Shown piece by piece: positions 30,770-39,784 of a stretch of 64,000 bases of DNA. Within the stretch, counting starts at the first letter, position 1. Every line of letters begins with the position of its first letter. The stretch comes from Gimesia aquarii (GTDB lineage: Bacteria > Planctomycetota > Planctomycetia > Planctomycetales > Planctomycetaceae), in NCBI RefSeq assembly GCF_007748195.1, contig NZ_CP037920.1:5237800-5301799 (forward strand), in the 5' to 3' direction. The notes beneath the pieces were generated by a model. The model was not told the DNA's origin. It did no database searches and saw nothing but the letters and a program-made list of their open reading frames with translations. Made by a program: the position numbers and the translations under genes.

Positions 30770-31825
30770 ATGAATAAGAAGATAGTAGGCAGGAAGGTGA
30801 AAACAACTATGGCGGATACAGATACAACTCAAGATTCATCGAATAAAACTAATCCAGTTTGGGGAACTCAATACTTACCATATATCTTCTTGACGGCTGG
30901 GCTCCTATTAATAGTTTGGTTGATTTTACGAAATGAACCTTTCAAAGAAGCAATCTTTGCTTATGCACTACGTGTTTTTCTTAGCGTTTGTTCTGCATAT
31001 TCCGTACAAGTTGTTCCCGGTTTTCTAAATCTTGAAATTAGTCAGAGGGGACGACGAATTACTGCAGGAGGTGCTTTTGCCTTCGCAATAATTACATTTT
31101 TTGGAGCTCCTGTTATTGCACCAACTTTAGATCCAGAAAACATTAGAAGAGAACCCCCTCGTACTTTTCCATGTAGAGTATGGCTACCAGAAAATTATTC
31201 AAGCAAACAGGTTGGATCGCTTTACTCAACATCTGCTCGTGAAGCGGGCTTTTGGGTTAGTAACTTAATTGATCAACATGAAGCAGATAAAGCTGGTTAT
31301 TTGTCTCAACAACCTAATCTACTAAGAAATGTTGTCAAAGAGCTACAAACCACCTCGCTTAAAATTGATTTTGTTGAAAAAAAGAAAGACGAAAAAAATA
31401 AAGATGAATTAGTCAAAATCAAGGAAGAATTAAACCAACAAACAAATAAAGTGCAAGAAATTGCTAATCAATTAGGTGAATTATTACCTAGTACTCAACC
31501 ATTAATTGTTATAGCGGAGACAGATCCATTTGAAAGTCCGTATGATGCTTTTAGTGCATCAGTCTCTACACTAACTTCAGCAACTGGCAATCCATCTGGC
31601 TCACATAAGATCTCTGCGTTTCTAGTTCGCAAAAAAGATGCAAAATACACATTTGAACCATTACTAGTATTACACAGCTCACAGTTAGAACGTAATACTA
31701 TTCACGTCCCAGCATCAAACTCTGGTGATCAAATTCTTCTAGTAATTAAATTTATATTGAAAAAAGATGATCCATTTCCAAAACGTGCAGACCAGATACC
31801 TGTCCAAATAATTCCATTGAACTAA
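30770..31825 (+). CDS. Membrane protein of unknown function with coiled coil
   Basis: This protein of up to 351 residues could also start at an ATG at 30809, preceded by GGAAGG. I recognise no family. Three hydrophobic segments are visible at about 36-53, 62-85 and 97-117, followed by a soluble domain of about 230 residues. That domain has a charged coiled coil (about 195-240, with KEELNQQTNKVQEIANQLGELL) and a C-terminal beta-rich region. It lies 14 bp after the hydrolase gene and 42 bp before the Cys-rich protein gene, so the three are probably one transcript. AT-rich codon use sets it apart from the flanking operons. It may anchor the other products to the membrane, but this is inference. 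Confidence 0.7.
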   Translation: MNKKIVGRKVKTTMADTDTTQDSSNKTNPVWGTQYLPYIFLTAGLLLIVWLILRNEPFKEAIFAYALRVFLSVCSAYSVQVVPGFLNLEISQRGRRITAGGAFAFAIITFFGAPVIAPTLDPENIRREPPRTFPCRVWLPENYSSKQVGSLYSTSAREAGFWVSNLIDQHEADKAGYLSQQPNLLRNVVKELQTTSLKIDFVEKKKDEKNKDELVKIKEELNQQTNKVQEIANQLGELLPSTQPLIVIAETDPFESPYDAFSASVSTLTSATGNPSGSHKISAFLVRKKDAKYTFEPLLVLHSSQLERNTIHVPASNSGDQILLVIKFILKKDDPFPKRADQIPVQIIPLN

Positions 31826-31867
31826 GTATAATTATAAATTTAAAGCTTAACTAAAGGGAGACAAGTA

Positions 31868-32767
31868 ATGTTTCGACAATTGACTGGTGTATTAGTACTA
31901 TTACTTACTTTGACAAACCCCTCATATAGTGATGTTGAGCTTTCAGGAATTGTTACTAGTAATGATACTCAAAAACCTATTAAGGGCGTTTTTATTAGGG
32001 TAAAGGCAGAACGATCAGGACGTACCTTGGGAAATATAGGAAGAACTGATAAAGATGGAAGATACTCCATTAAAATCAAAGAAGTAGACGAAGCAATTTT
32101 TCTAGATTTTAATCCAGGTGATCGAACAAATAACGCACCCGACAGTGTTAGACTATTATCTGGAAGTAAAAAACAACAAATCAACAAAGTTCTTAGAGCT
32201 GGTAACATTGTAAGAGCTAGATCGATGGCTCCACGTTCTTGCCCAAAACCTTGTTGCCCAAATCCTTGTTGCCCAAATCCTTGTTGCCCAAATCCTTGTT
32301 GCCCAAATCCTTGTTGCCCAAATCCTTGTTGCCCACCAATAGAAAAATCGGAGAAACAGAAAATTGAGCCGATTCCTGATGGAAAATCAAACTTTAGAAA
32401 GATGTCCTCTAATGATAGATTAAAAGATGCTCTGGAAAAACTTGCTTCATTTGAGGATTTTGGCTATCGATTGATACAGATTAATAATCCTGATGAATTT
32501 GATATTCAAATGAAAAAATCTATTGTAAACTATATGCGTAATATGCCACTCGCTAAAGAATTAATATACGGTGAAGACCAATACAGCCAAGGTCTTTATA
32601 ATGCCTTAACTCGAAAGAGAGAAATCGTATTTTCTCTCTATAATCTAGAAAATATTGAACAAACTAGAGTCAACTCTCCAGAACCTTGTTGCCATGTTTA
32701 CAAATGTAAAAAGCGATATCGAAAATCGAGAAAATGTAGAGTTCGTAAAAAATGCTGGCGTCGATAA
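31868..32767 (+). CDS. Secreted cysteine-rich protein with CCPNP tandem repeat
   Basis: The protein has 299 residues; GGGAG sits 7 nt before the ATG. A signal peptide ([20 protein letters not shown]) precedes a carboxypeptidase-regulatory-like beta domain (about 24-115; [18 protein letters not shown] and [13 protein letters not shown]). Then come five perfect CCPNP pentapeptides closed by CCPP (about 127-158), a helical region without recognised homology, and a basic Cys-containing tail ([18 protein letters not shown]). Paired cysteines spaced this way could bind metal or cross-link molecules by disulfides outside the cell. It is the last gene of the island, ending just before a strong terminator. 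Function is unknown. Confidence 0.78.
   Translation: MFRQLTGVLVLLLTLTNPSYSDVELSGIVTSNDTQKPIKGVFIRVKAERSGRTLGNIGRTDKDGRYSIKIKEVDEAIFLDFNPGDRTNNAPDSVRLLSGSKKQQINKVLRAGNIVRARSMAPRSCPKPCCPNPCCPNPCCPNPCCPNPCCPNPCCPPIEKSEKQKIEPIPDGKSNFRKMSSNDRLKDALEKLASFEDFGYRLIQINNPDEFDIQMKKSIVNYMRNMPLAKELIYGEDQYSQGLYNALTRKREIVFSLYNLENIEQTRVNSPEPCCHVYKCKKRYRKSRKCRVRKKCWRR
32249..32335 (+). repeat. 15-bp coding tandem repeat (CCPNP units)
   Basis: Five consecutive identical 15-bp units (CCTTGTTGCCCAAAT) and a sixth truncated to 12 bp lie inside the 31868 gene and encode PCCPN. Identity at the DNA level, not only the protein level, indicates recent expansion by slippage or unequal exchange. Confidence 0.95.
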
Positions 32768-32806
32768 TTAACTTCTTTCACTCAATTAATATTAACTCTT
32801 ACTGTT

Positions 32807-32845
32807 AAAAAAACAGAGTGATGAGAAATATCACTCTGTTTTTTT
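32807..32845. terminator. Intrinsic terminator after the AT-rich island
   Basis: A perfect 12-bp stem, AAACAGAGTGAT (32811-32822) with ATCACTCTGTTT (32830-32841), and a 7-nt loop are followed by a T run to 32845 and preceded by an A run. It could work in both directions. It lies 40 bp after the Cys-rich gene and also 70 bp before the 3' end of the convergent esterase gene, so it probably terminates both transcripts. Confidence 0.9.
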
Positions 32846-32914
32846 GTTTGTGCCAGAAACGCATCCTCCAAAGTATTCAATTTTCATGAATTCAAAGTTC
32901 GTTTAGTGAGATAA

Positions 32915-33796
32915 TTATATCTGAAACGCCCGTTTCGTAAACTCCAACATAAGCGGAATAGATTCACTCACCACAGAAAACGTATGCCTTCCTTTAAGCA
33001 TGATCCATTCGGGCGGCTGCTTCAGTTCGATCAGCCGTTCTCGAAAATGTTCGTTCATCGTCCGGTCGAATGCCTTGTCAGCGGTGACGATTAATACGCA
33101 CATCCCCTTCAGCTTCTCGGCCCGCTCAATCGGATTAAACTGTTTCCAGACTGCTTCGTCTGAACCAAAGCGGGCGGTGGGCACACGGTACGACTGGCCT
33201 TTTGGTAAGCCGTTTCGCGGAAAATCGAGTAACCCAATCATCGAACTGACGGCAATAAATCGATCGGGATGGCGTGCAGCAAAATTCACACAACCAAAGC
33301 CCCCCATCGACCAGCCGGCAATCGCCCATTGTTGACGTGCAGTGGGTAACTGAAATTCCTGAGTAACAACAGCCAGCACTTCTTCAAGATACATTTCATA
33401 AACGTCTGACTTGCGCACCGGCGAATTAATGTACCAGCCATCATCGCCATCCGGCAGGATCACAAACAGACCGGAATCGAGCAACTGCTTGCGAACGCCC
33501 TTGTCTTCAATTAAAGAGAGTTCATGCCGACCACGACCATGTAGAATCACTAACATGCGACGTTTTTGCTGTTTGATCTGTTGCCGATGTTTTGGCAAGA
33601 CGACCACAGCCCGTTTCCGTTGCTTGAGATTCTGGCTGAAAAACGTCACTCCCAGAATCCGTGGAAAGAGCTCCTCAGTTTCGAGCTTCGTCTCCTTAGT
33701 TTTCGGATTCTCTGCCATAACGAAACCAGCATTAAATGACAGTAAAGAAAGAACAATCCAGATTATCAGAAAATTCAAAAACAAACGCTGTTGCAT
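32915..33796 (-). CDS. Secreted alpha/beta-hydrolase esterase
   Basis: Starting at ATG 33796 (an upstream in-frame TTG at 33811 is less likely) gives 293 residues. A signal peptide (LFLNFLIIWIVLSLLSFNAGFVMA) leads into an alpha/beta-hydrolase domain. LVILHGRGRHE gives the oxyanion region, GWSMGGFG the nucleophile (Ser163), VTADKAFD the acid (near Asp240) and GRHTFS the catalytic His271. The arrangement matches putative esterase/feruloyl-esterase D-like proteins, which remove acyl groups from exported substrates, often polysaccharides. It stands alone and converges on the island terminator. Confidence 0.88.
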   Translation of the reverse strand: MQQRLFLNFLIIWIVLSLLSFNAGFVMAENPKTKETKLETEELFPRILGVTFFSQNLKQRKRAVVVLPKHRQQIKQQKRRMLVILHGRGRHELSLIEDKGVRKQLLDSGLFVILPDGDDGWYINSPVRKSDVYEMYLEEVLAVVTQEFQLPTARQQWAIAGWSMGGFGCVNFAARHPDRFIAVSSMIGLLDFPRNGLPKGQSYRVPTARFGSDEAVWKQFNPIERAEKLKGMCVLIVTADKAFDRTMNEHFRERLIELKQPPEWIMLKGRHTFSVVSESIPLMLEFTKRAFQI

Positions 33797-33834
33797 CAAG
33801 TTACTACCCAAGCTGAATCAATGGAAAGATTACT

Positions 33835-33972
33835 ACCACGAAATACACGAAAAGCACGAAATTTTTCTATATGAGGAATTGTTGAAAGCAGCAGAGATTG
33901 TATCACACACGATTAAAGATATTTTAATTGGATGACCATTAATGTTTTCGTGAATTTAGTGTATTTCGTGGT
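33835..33972. repeat. Inverted-repeat element between esterase and FAD oxidoreductase genes
   Basis: The left arm starting ACCACGAAATACACGAAAAG (33835-33863) is the reverse complement of the right arm (33944-33972) at 24 of 29 positions, with ACCACGAAATACAC identical. The 80-bp interior has no convincing gene. The size and ends suggest a small mobile or MITE-like repeat, or the relic of a larger one. I recall similar GTATTTCGTGGT-type repeats in other environmental genomes, but this is not checked. Confidence 0.65.
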
Positions 33973-33986
33973 TAAAAAATCAGTCC

Positions 33987-35915
33987 TCAATAAACACGTA
34001 CTTCACAAATCCGAGCATGATCGACTCCATTCGAAGCGGTCACAACAACACGGATTGCTGACAATGACGATGTTCGTTCGACTGTATGCACACGGCGACG
34101 TTGAAAATTCCCCTCGACTTCTGCTAACAGAAACCAGGTTTTTCCGTCAAAGACTTCGATGCGATAATCACGCACTGTTTCCGCCTGCGGCGCTCCCCAC
34201 TGCATCTTTGACGTGTATCCATCATGATGACTGAGTGTCAGATGCCGATGCAAGCCTGTATCAAAAATGAGTTGAATTTCACTCGGTTGAATCGGCACAT
34301 CCCACTCCAGTTGTAATGTAGCAGGTAAACCCGCTTTGGGATCAGACATCCAGCGGTGACCACCAGGATTCGCACGGCCCTCCGGTGCTCCCGCAGCTCC
34401 ATGCACACAACGCGTCTGACCTGAAACCACATTCGCCGCTTCATAGCCAACCCGCTCGCTGCTGGCTGAAATACACGCGGCTCGCGCAAGATCGTTGTGA
34501 TCCTGAATCTGAATCCCGACCAGATACGAATCGTCCCGCAACAACTGTTGCTGAACTTGTGCCATCACACCTTGATTCGAAATCAGCTCCGCCGGCGGCA
34601 ACTTCTGCTGCACAGCGAACGCGGCTGCGGTCCCGACCCCCTGCCCGATCACCGCACAAGTCGCCATCACCCTTGTAGAAGAGAAAGCCACATGTGTTGC
34701 AGAAATATTGCGGCCGGCAAACATCAGATTGGTTCTGTTTTTCGAAATACAGGCAGACAGAGGCACATTATACAACGAAGGTACCGGATGTTGAGTACAG
34801 GGCTCAAGGTCGGGTGCGTCGATGCCTTCCGGGGGATGTAGATCGAGCGACCAGCCGCCAAAGGCAATCGCATCGGGAAAGTCGCGTGAAGTAAGCAGAT
34901 CCTGTTCGGTCAGAATGTGTTGACCGATAAACCGTCGGCTTTCACGTTTGCCGGGGAGAAAACCAAACCAATCCAGCGCCCAGTGCGCCGCTTCAAAGGG
35001 ATCGTCTCCTGCAGGCGTTCCCGGTGGTCCGTTCTTTACATGATCCCAAATCCCCATCACGACCGCTAACAACTCATCGCGGATCTCTTCATTCTGCTTG
35101 ATCGTATCCAGTACACCGCCCCACTCTGCCCACCAGTAACCGTATTCATGCGTCGGTTGCTCTTCACCGGGTGTCGCATAGAGTCGCCGTTTCAATTCGT
35201 CCTGTTCAAATTTCCGTACCCACTCAGGTGCGATAAAGGGCATCGGTCGATTATGACGACGGGCCTGCAGCAAAATCGTGGAACCCAGGCGATGATTGTC
35301 TGGCGTTTCAGGAGCCAGTGATTCGTTGAACTGCTGCCGCCCTTCTCGCCCCTCAATAAACAGAGCCCCCGCTTCCGCTGCCAGCCGACCATCGCCGGTG
35401 CAGTCAATGAAGATCTCTGCGTTGATCGTAAAACGGTCTTCAGTACTTTGACGTTCTGCAATCGCATGCTCGATTTGATCACCGTTTAACGTGACGGCGG
35501 TCACCGCAGTATTGAGCAGCAATGTGAGATTTGGCTCCGCCTTGCATTTCTCAAATAAGATCAAATCAAACATCGAAGCCGACCGCTGAGGATTGCGGAC
35601 ACAATTCTCCAGCCGCAACTCTTCGATGATTCCCCCTTCACGGGCCTCTGTTTCCAGCTCCACCCCACGATCAAAGCCGCCTGTTCCATTCGCCCCTACG
35701 ATATGCATGCGAATTTCGCTTGAGGCATTTCCGCCGAGTACAGAACGATCCTGACATAAAATGACCTTGGCCCCACAACGGGCCGCAGCGATAGCGCAAC
35801 AGCAGCCCGCCATCCCGCCACCAGCGACGAGGATCTCGCAATTCAATGTATGTTCTTGCAAAAGGGTCACTTCGTTTTTATTGCCTTTGAATTTGACAAT
35901 GCTATTAAATGCCAT
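33987..35915 (-). CDS. FAD-dependent oxidoreductase with C-terminal galactose-binding-like domain
   Basis: I start at ATG 35915 and not at an in-frame TTG at 35936, giving 642 residues. An N-terminal dinucleotide-binding motif (EILVAGGGMAGCCCAIAAARCGAKV) and SVLGGNASSEIRMHIVGA mark the FAD_oxidored (PF12831-like) family. FIDCTGDGRLA and the C-terminal MFAGRNISATHVAFSSTRVMAT also match. The last roughly 120 residues, including GHRWMSDPKAGLPATLQLEWD and YRIEVFDGKTWFLLAEVEGN, resemble an F5/8-type galactose-binding domain. There is no signal peptide, so the enzyme looks cytoplasmic. The substrate is probably a sugar-derived compound. It is divergent from a GntR gene 55 bp away, which probably regulates it. 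Confidence 0.88.
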   Translation of the reverse strand: MAFNSIVKFKGNKNEVTLLQEHTLNCEILVAGGGMAGCCCAIAAARCGAKVILCQDRSVLGGNASSEIRMHIVGANGTGGFDRGVELETEAREGGIIEELRLENCVRNPQRSASMFDLILFEKCKAEPNLTLLLNTAVTAVTLNGDQIEHAIAERQSTEDRFTINAEIFIDCTGDGRLAAEAGALFIEGREGRQQFNESLAPETPDNHRLGSTILLQARRHNRPMPFIAPEWVRKFEQDELKRRLYATPGEEQPTHEYGYWWAEWGGVLDTIKQNEEIRDELLAVVMGIWDHVKNGPPGTPAGDDPFEAAHWALDWFGFLPGKRESRRFIGQHILTEQDLLTSRDFPDAIAFGGWSLDLHPPEGIDAPDLEPCTQHPVPSLYNVPLSACISKNRTNLMFAGRNISATHVAFSSTRVMATCAVIGQGVGTAAAFAVQQKLPPAELISNQGVMAQVQQQLLRDDSYLVGIQIQDHNDLARAACISASSERVGYEAANVVSGQTRCVHGAAGAPEGRANPGGHRWMSDPKAGLPATLQLEWDVPIQPSEIQLIFDTGLHRHLTLSHHDGYTSKMQWGAPQAETVRDYRIEVFDGKTWFLLAEVEGNFQRRRVHTVERTSSLSAIRVVVTASNGVDHARICEVRVY

Positions 35916-35970
35916 ATAATAATCAAATCCAACCAATATTCAATCATAAACTCGTTAATAACACACTATA

Positions 35971-36684
35971 ATGACACTTATAACCAAAGAACCACAGAAT
36001 TCACTGGCACTGGAATTGTCAGAACGCATTCGACACCGGATCCAGTCTGCTGAGTTCAATGATGGTGATTTTTTTCTCACCGAAGCCGAACTTGCAGAGG
36101 AATACAACGTCTCGCGACGAATCGCCCGCGAAGCTGTCAACCGTTTGTGTGCACTGGGATTGCTGGAAGGTCGCAAACGAAAAGGACTCATTGTTCGCCA
36201 TCCCGATCCGGTCGAAGTCTGGGCCAACTGCCTGCCATCACTGGCCAGGTCACAGGAAAAACTGGCCGAACTCGCACAGTTCCGTTATGCCCTGGAAGTG
36301 GGTGCTGTGGAAATGGCAGTCAAAAATGCGAGTGAAGAACAAATCGCTCAACTGGCAACTCTGGCCAAAGAATTCAAATTGATTGCGAGTAAAAAGAAGA
36401 ACCGCAAACAACGAACCGAACTCGAACGACAATTCCATGGGCTGATTCTGGAAATGTCAGGTTCATCGTTTATCGCGGACATGCAGAAGCTATTAGCGAC
36501 GCTCTTTGAAACATCTTACCCTCCAAGAGAATCCCCCGTTTTAGAAGACGACGTGAACGACCGCATCATCTGGCAGCACTTTGAACTCGTCAGCGCGATT
36601 CAAGACCGGGATGTGGAACGGGCACGTTCCGTGATGCGATCCCATTTGAAATACTTATTGATGTCCAAACCAGATATTCCCTGA
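35971..36684 (+). CDS. GntR-family transcriptional regulator (FadR/FCD subfamily)
   Basis: The 237-residue regulator has an N-terminal winged helix (LALELSERIRHRIQSAEF ... LTEAELAEEYNVSRRIAREA) and an all-helical FCD ligand-binding domain (AQFRYALEVGAVEMAVKNAS; ELERQFHGLILEMSGS; VERARSVMRSHLKYLL). FCD domains bind sugar acids, amino acids or other carboxylates. The gene is divergent from the FAD oxidoreductase with only 55 bp between them, and is followed 36 bp later by a sialidase-like gene. It probably controls both directions. A TATAAT overlaps its own start codon region, so a very short leader is possible. Confidence 0.92.
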   Translation: MTLITKEPQNSLALELSERIRHRIQSAEFNDGDFFLTEAELAEEYNVSRRIAREAVNRLCALGLLEGRKRKGLIVRHPDPVEVWANCLPSLARSQEKLAELAQFRYALEVGAVEMAVKNASEEQIAQLATLAKEFKLIASKKKNRKQRTELERQFHGLILEMSGSSFIADMQKLLATLFETSYPPRESPVLEDDVNDRIIWQHFELVSAIQDRDVERARSVMRSHLKYLLMSKPDIP

Positions 36685-36720
36685 TAAATTGAATACCAAC
36701 ATTCTTTGAGGCCCATTACA

Positions 36721-37797
36721 ATGAAAAAACAGATCCCCTCTCTGATTCCCTTATTGGCACTGTTCTCTGGCTGTCTGATGAATCTACCCGCTTTACTCGC
36801 GGGAGAGAACTCTACACTCCCCGAAGTGGAAGTCACCAACGTGCGCCGTGTTTTTCATAATGGAGAGCACAATGCGTTTACCGATATGATTGAGTTCAAA
36901 GGAAAATACTATCTCACCTTTCGCACTTGTCCGGGTGGCCACATGTTGTTTCCCAGCTCGCGCATTCTGGTGATGCAAAGTGATGACACCAAAACCTGGA
37001 AACAGGTCGAAGAATTTTCCGTTCCCAAACGGGATGTACGCGATCCTCACTTTTTGATCTTCAAAGACAAACTGTTTGTGTATACGGGAACCTGGTACTG
37101 CGGCGATGCTCCACCAAAAACCAGAACCCTCAATCAACATCTCGGATATGCAGTCTGGACTGCCGATGGTACGAACTGGTCCAAGCCGATCATGCTGGAA
37201 GGCACCTACGGTCATTACATCTGGCGGGCTGCCGCCTATGACGGCAAAGCGTACCTCTGTGGCCGACGCATTAAACATTTCACAGAAGGGGATAAAGATC
37301 GCGAACTCATCGAAACCGCGATTCTCGAAAGTGATGACGGTTTAGTATGGAAGACCGCGAGTCTGTTTAATGAAAAACAGGGTGACGAAACGGCGTTCCT
37401 GTTTGAAAAGAATGGCGACCTCTTGGCCATCGGCCGTAGTGGCACCAAGCCCGCCTGGGTCATGCGTTCGCGTCCCCCCTTTGAAAAATGGGACCGCAAG
37501 CAACTGGATCGCTACATCGGTGGTCCCTTACTAGCGAAATGGGGGAAACATTATCTGGTGGGAGGTCGTCAGCTCAAAAACAGAAAACCCGTCACGTCTC
37601 TGTACTGGTTCCAGAATGATCAACTGCACGAATTCGCCTCGCTCCCCAGTGGCGGTGATAATTCATACCCCGGAATCCTCATTCTGGAACCCGATCGTGC
37701 ACTGATCTCCTATTACTCCAGTCATGAAAAAGACGAGAAAGGAAAGCCCATCACGGCAATCTACCTGGCAGACCTCAAGTTGAAGAACCAGAAATAG
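36721..37797 (+). CDS. Exported sialidase-fold (BNR-like) protein
   Basis: Starting at ATG 36721 gives 358 residues with a signal segment (KKQIPSLIPLLALFSGCLM). The body is a beta-propeller with degenerate Asp-box motifs (QSDDTKTWKQ, TADGTNWSK, ESDDGLVWK) and repeated short blade motifs such as FRTCPGGHMLF and KRDVRDPHFLIF. The DPHFLIF pattern also occurs in five-bladed GH43/GH117-like folds, so a glycoside-hydrolase role other than sialidase is possible. It follows the GntR gene by 36 bp and probably shares its transcript. The substrate is unknown. Confidence 0.82.
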   Translation: MKKQIPSLIPLLALFSGCLMNLPALLAGENSTLPEVEVTNVRRVFHNGEHNAFTDMIEFKGKYYLTFRTCPGGHMLFPSSRILVMQSDDTKTWKQVEEFSVPKRDVRDPHFLIFKDKLFVYTGTWYCGDAPPKTRTLNQHLGYAVWTADGTNWSKPIMLEGTYGHYIWRAAAYDGKAYLCGRRIKHFTEGDKDRELIETAILESDDGLVWKTASLFNEKQGDETAFLFEKNGDLLAIGRSGTKPAWVMRSRPPFEKWDRKQLDRYIGGPLLAKWGKHYLVGGRQLKNRKPVTSLYWFQNDQLHEFASLPSGGDNSYPGILILEPDRALISYYSSHEKDEKGKPITAIYLADLKLKNQK

Positions 37798-37891
37798 TTG
37801 GCCGCAGATAACAGGCAAAAATCCTTACTCTATTATTACTGACTGAGTAGAGTTGAATCCACATTGTGGAATTGAGAAACTTGACCCTGAC

Positions 37892-37909
37892 GATATATCA
37901 TGATATATT
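37892..37909. promoter_or_regulatory. Palindromic candidate operator upstream of the 37960 GntR gene
   Basis: GATATATCATGATATATT is an 18-bp near-perfect palindrome (one mismatched end pair) placed 50 bp before the GntR start. The same palindrome in perfect form occurs at 39985-40002. Position and symmetry suggest an autoregulatory operator of the adjacent regulator. Confidence 0.6.
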
Positions 37910-37959
37910 AAAGGGTGCAAATCTGCAATAAAACGATTTAACCGAATAACTGAGTCATT

Positions 37960-38679
37960 ATGGAAGAAGCGCCTAAAAATCTGACCGAGCAATCCTATCA
38001 ATATATCAAACAGCAAATGGAACGTAATGTTCTGCCCCCTGGTTCTCGATTGGTTAACAGGAAACTGGCATCAGAACTTGGCGTGAGCGCGATCCCCGTA
38101 CGTGAGGCCATCTGTCGTCTCGCCTCTGAAGGCTTCGTCGAACACATTCAGGGATCGGGGGCATTCGTCAGGCAACTCAGCCGGGAAGATTTAGACGAAC
38201 TTTATGTTCTAAGAGACCTTCTGGAAAGTTTCGCCGCAAGCGAAGCCGCGTTATATATTTCACGCCAGCAGTTAGAAGATCTACAGTTTATCATTGACGA
38301 ACACCGTGAAATCACAGCCACAATGGTAGAACGCGATGCAAAACACACGACTCCGGCACAATTCAATCGCTGGGTCGACTGCGAAACAGAATTTCATGAG
38401 ATCCTGGTGGATGCTTCGCGTAATCGTCTACTGAAAAAAGTCATCCAGGAAAACCGGGCCATCACGGCTGTGTTCTATGCCCTGCGTCAGTTGAAACATA
38501 AAATCATCACACCGGAAAGTGCAGAAGAAACCTGTGCAGGCAAAGAGCAGTTATTAGCTGCCCTAACAAAACGAGACGCTGAACTCTCTCGCAAAATCAT
38601 GAGTGAACAAATCCAGGCGGGCCGCCGTGATGTGCTTGCTTTTATGCGAAAACAGGAAAGAGAGAGAAATGCGTCTTAA
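37960..38679 (+). CDS. GntR-family transcriptional regulator (FCD subfamily)
   Basis: The 239-residue regulator has an N-terminal winged helix (SYQYIKQQMERNVLPPGSRL, then ELGVSAIPVREAICRLASEG) and an FCD domain (VLRDLLESFAASEAALYIS; CETEFHEILVDASRNRLL; AGKEQLLAALTKRDAEL). The next gene, a BNR sialidase, begins 11 bp before this gene ends, so expression is coupled. Palindromes of one type lie upstream of this gene and upstream of the cassette at 40 kb, so this protein is the best candidate regulator of both. The ligand is unknown but is probably a sugar acid. Confidence 0.92.
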   Translation: MEEAPKNLTEQSYQYIKQQMERNVLPPGSRLVNRKLASELGVSAIPVREAICRLASEGFVEHIQGSGAFVRQLSREDLDELYVLRDLLESFAASEAALYISRQQLEDLQFIIDEHREITATMVERDAKHTTPAQFNRWVDCETEFHEILVDASRNRLLKKVIQENRAITAVFYALRQLKHKIITPESAEETCAGKEQLLAALTKRDAELSRKIMSEQIQAGRRDVLAFMRKQERERNAS

Positions 38680-39784
38680 CAACCTGGAAACGGGGATCCT
38701 CTTTAAAAATGACAAACCGCACGTCAAGAGTATCCACGCCTATTTTCCTTCTGTTGTGGTATTACCCGATGGCGCGCTACTCGGCATGTACATGCTGGGG
38801 GAAGCCTTTGAAGCAACTAACGCGCAGGTCCATTTATCTCGCTCTTACGACCAGGGCCGGACATGGAAGTATCAGGGACGCCTCTGTCCTGATACAACAG
38901 ACCGAATCACATCCATGTTCGGACGAGTGGCGATTAACGATGATGGCGAATTAATTGCAAATTTGATTCGCTTTGACCGAACTGATTACCCAGATCAGGG
39001 TCTCTCAAATCCTGAAACTCTGGGGATGGTCCCCGCCGATTTATTATTAATGAGGTCGAGCAACTACGGGGAAACCTGGGATAATCCAGAAAAAGTCAAG
39101 CCCCCTTTGGCTAATTCGGAATTTGAAATGTGTAGCCCGATCACATTTTTAAAGGATGGTCGCTGGGTTTGGCCCACATCGCTGTGGCGTGACTGGGAGG
39201 GCAACTTGCCGCACGGCAACCGCATGGTGGCACTCGTTTCCCAAGATCGCGGCGTCAACTGGCAACATTATTTCGACGTGATGCATCATGAGAGGAATCA
39301 TCAAACGTTCTGGGAATCTAAAATTGTAGAATTTCCCGATGGCCGTTTGCTGGCAATTGCCTGGTGCTATGATGAAGAATCAAAAAGCAATCTTCCCAAT
39401 CAGTATTCCCTTAGTGACGATGGTGGCGCCACATGGTCGGCACCATCGTCAACGGAAATCTGCGGACAGACATTAACTCCTTATCTGTTAGATGATGGAA
39501 AAATTCTGAACATTTATCGTCGGCTTGATCAACCCGGGCTCTGGGCTTGCATGTCTCGTTTTAAAGAAGGACGATGGGAGAACCTCGATCAACAACCACT
39601 CTGGGGAAATAATTCCCAGGAAGGGAAAACGGCGACCGGTGAAAATATGTCGGAGAATTTTGCGGTACTCAAATTTGGAGCGCCCCATATTACTCGTCTG
39701 CCTGATGGTGACCTGTTTGTGACATTCTGGTGTTATGAGCAGTGCGTGAGTGTCATTCGCTGGTTTCGCTTTAGTATTGGTTAG
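38669..39784 (+). CDS. BNR-repeat sialidase-family protein, apparently cytoplasmic
   Basis: The start is ATG 38669, inside the end of the GntR gene, with GGAAAGAGAGAG just upstream; this gives 371 residues. Four Asp boxes are visible (SRSYDQGRTWK, SNYGETWDN, SQDRGVNWQ, SDDGGATWS), indicating a six-bladed sialidase/neuraminidase propeller. Conserved sialidase residues cannot be fully placed by eye. There is no signal peptide, unlike the other BNR proteins here, so it may act on an imported oligosaccharide. Coupling to the regulator suggests it is the first enzyme of that regulon. Confidence 0.85.
   Translation: MRLNNLETGILFKNDKPHVKSIHAYFPSVVVLPDGALLGMYMLGEAFEATNAQVHLSRSYDQGRTWKYQGRLCPDTTDRITSMFGRVAINDDGELIANLIRFDRTDYPDQGLSNPETLGMVPADLLLMRSSNYGETWDNPEKVKPPLANSEFEMCSPITFLKDGRWVWPTSLWRDWEGNLPHGNRMVALVSQDRGVNWQHYFDVMHHERNHQTFWESKIVEFPDGRLLAIAWCYDEESKSNLPNQYSLSDDGGATWSAPSSTEICGQTLTPYLLDDGKILNIYRRLDQPGLWACMSRFKEGRWENLDQQPLWGNNSQEGKTATGENMSENFAVLKFGAPHITRLPDGDLFVTFWCYEQCVSVIRWFRFSIG

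Noticed and set aside
32249-32335. Short tandem repeat as a possible CRISPR array
   Set aside because: The units are contiguous 15-mers without spacers and keep the reading frame of a secreted protein.
33834-33935. Peptide YYHEIHEKHEIF...EELLKAA as a GxxExxY-family gene
   Set aside because: Only about 35 residues, without the defining motif; it is better treated as the interior of the inverted-repeat element.
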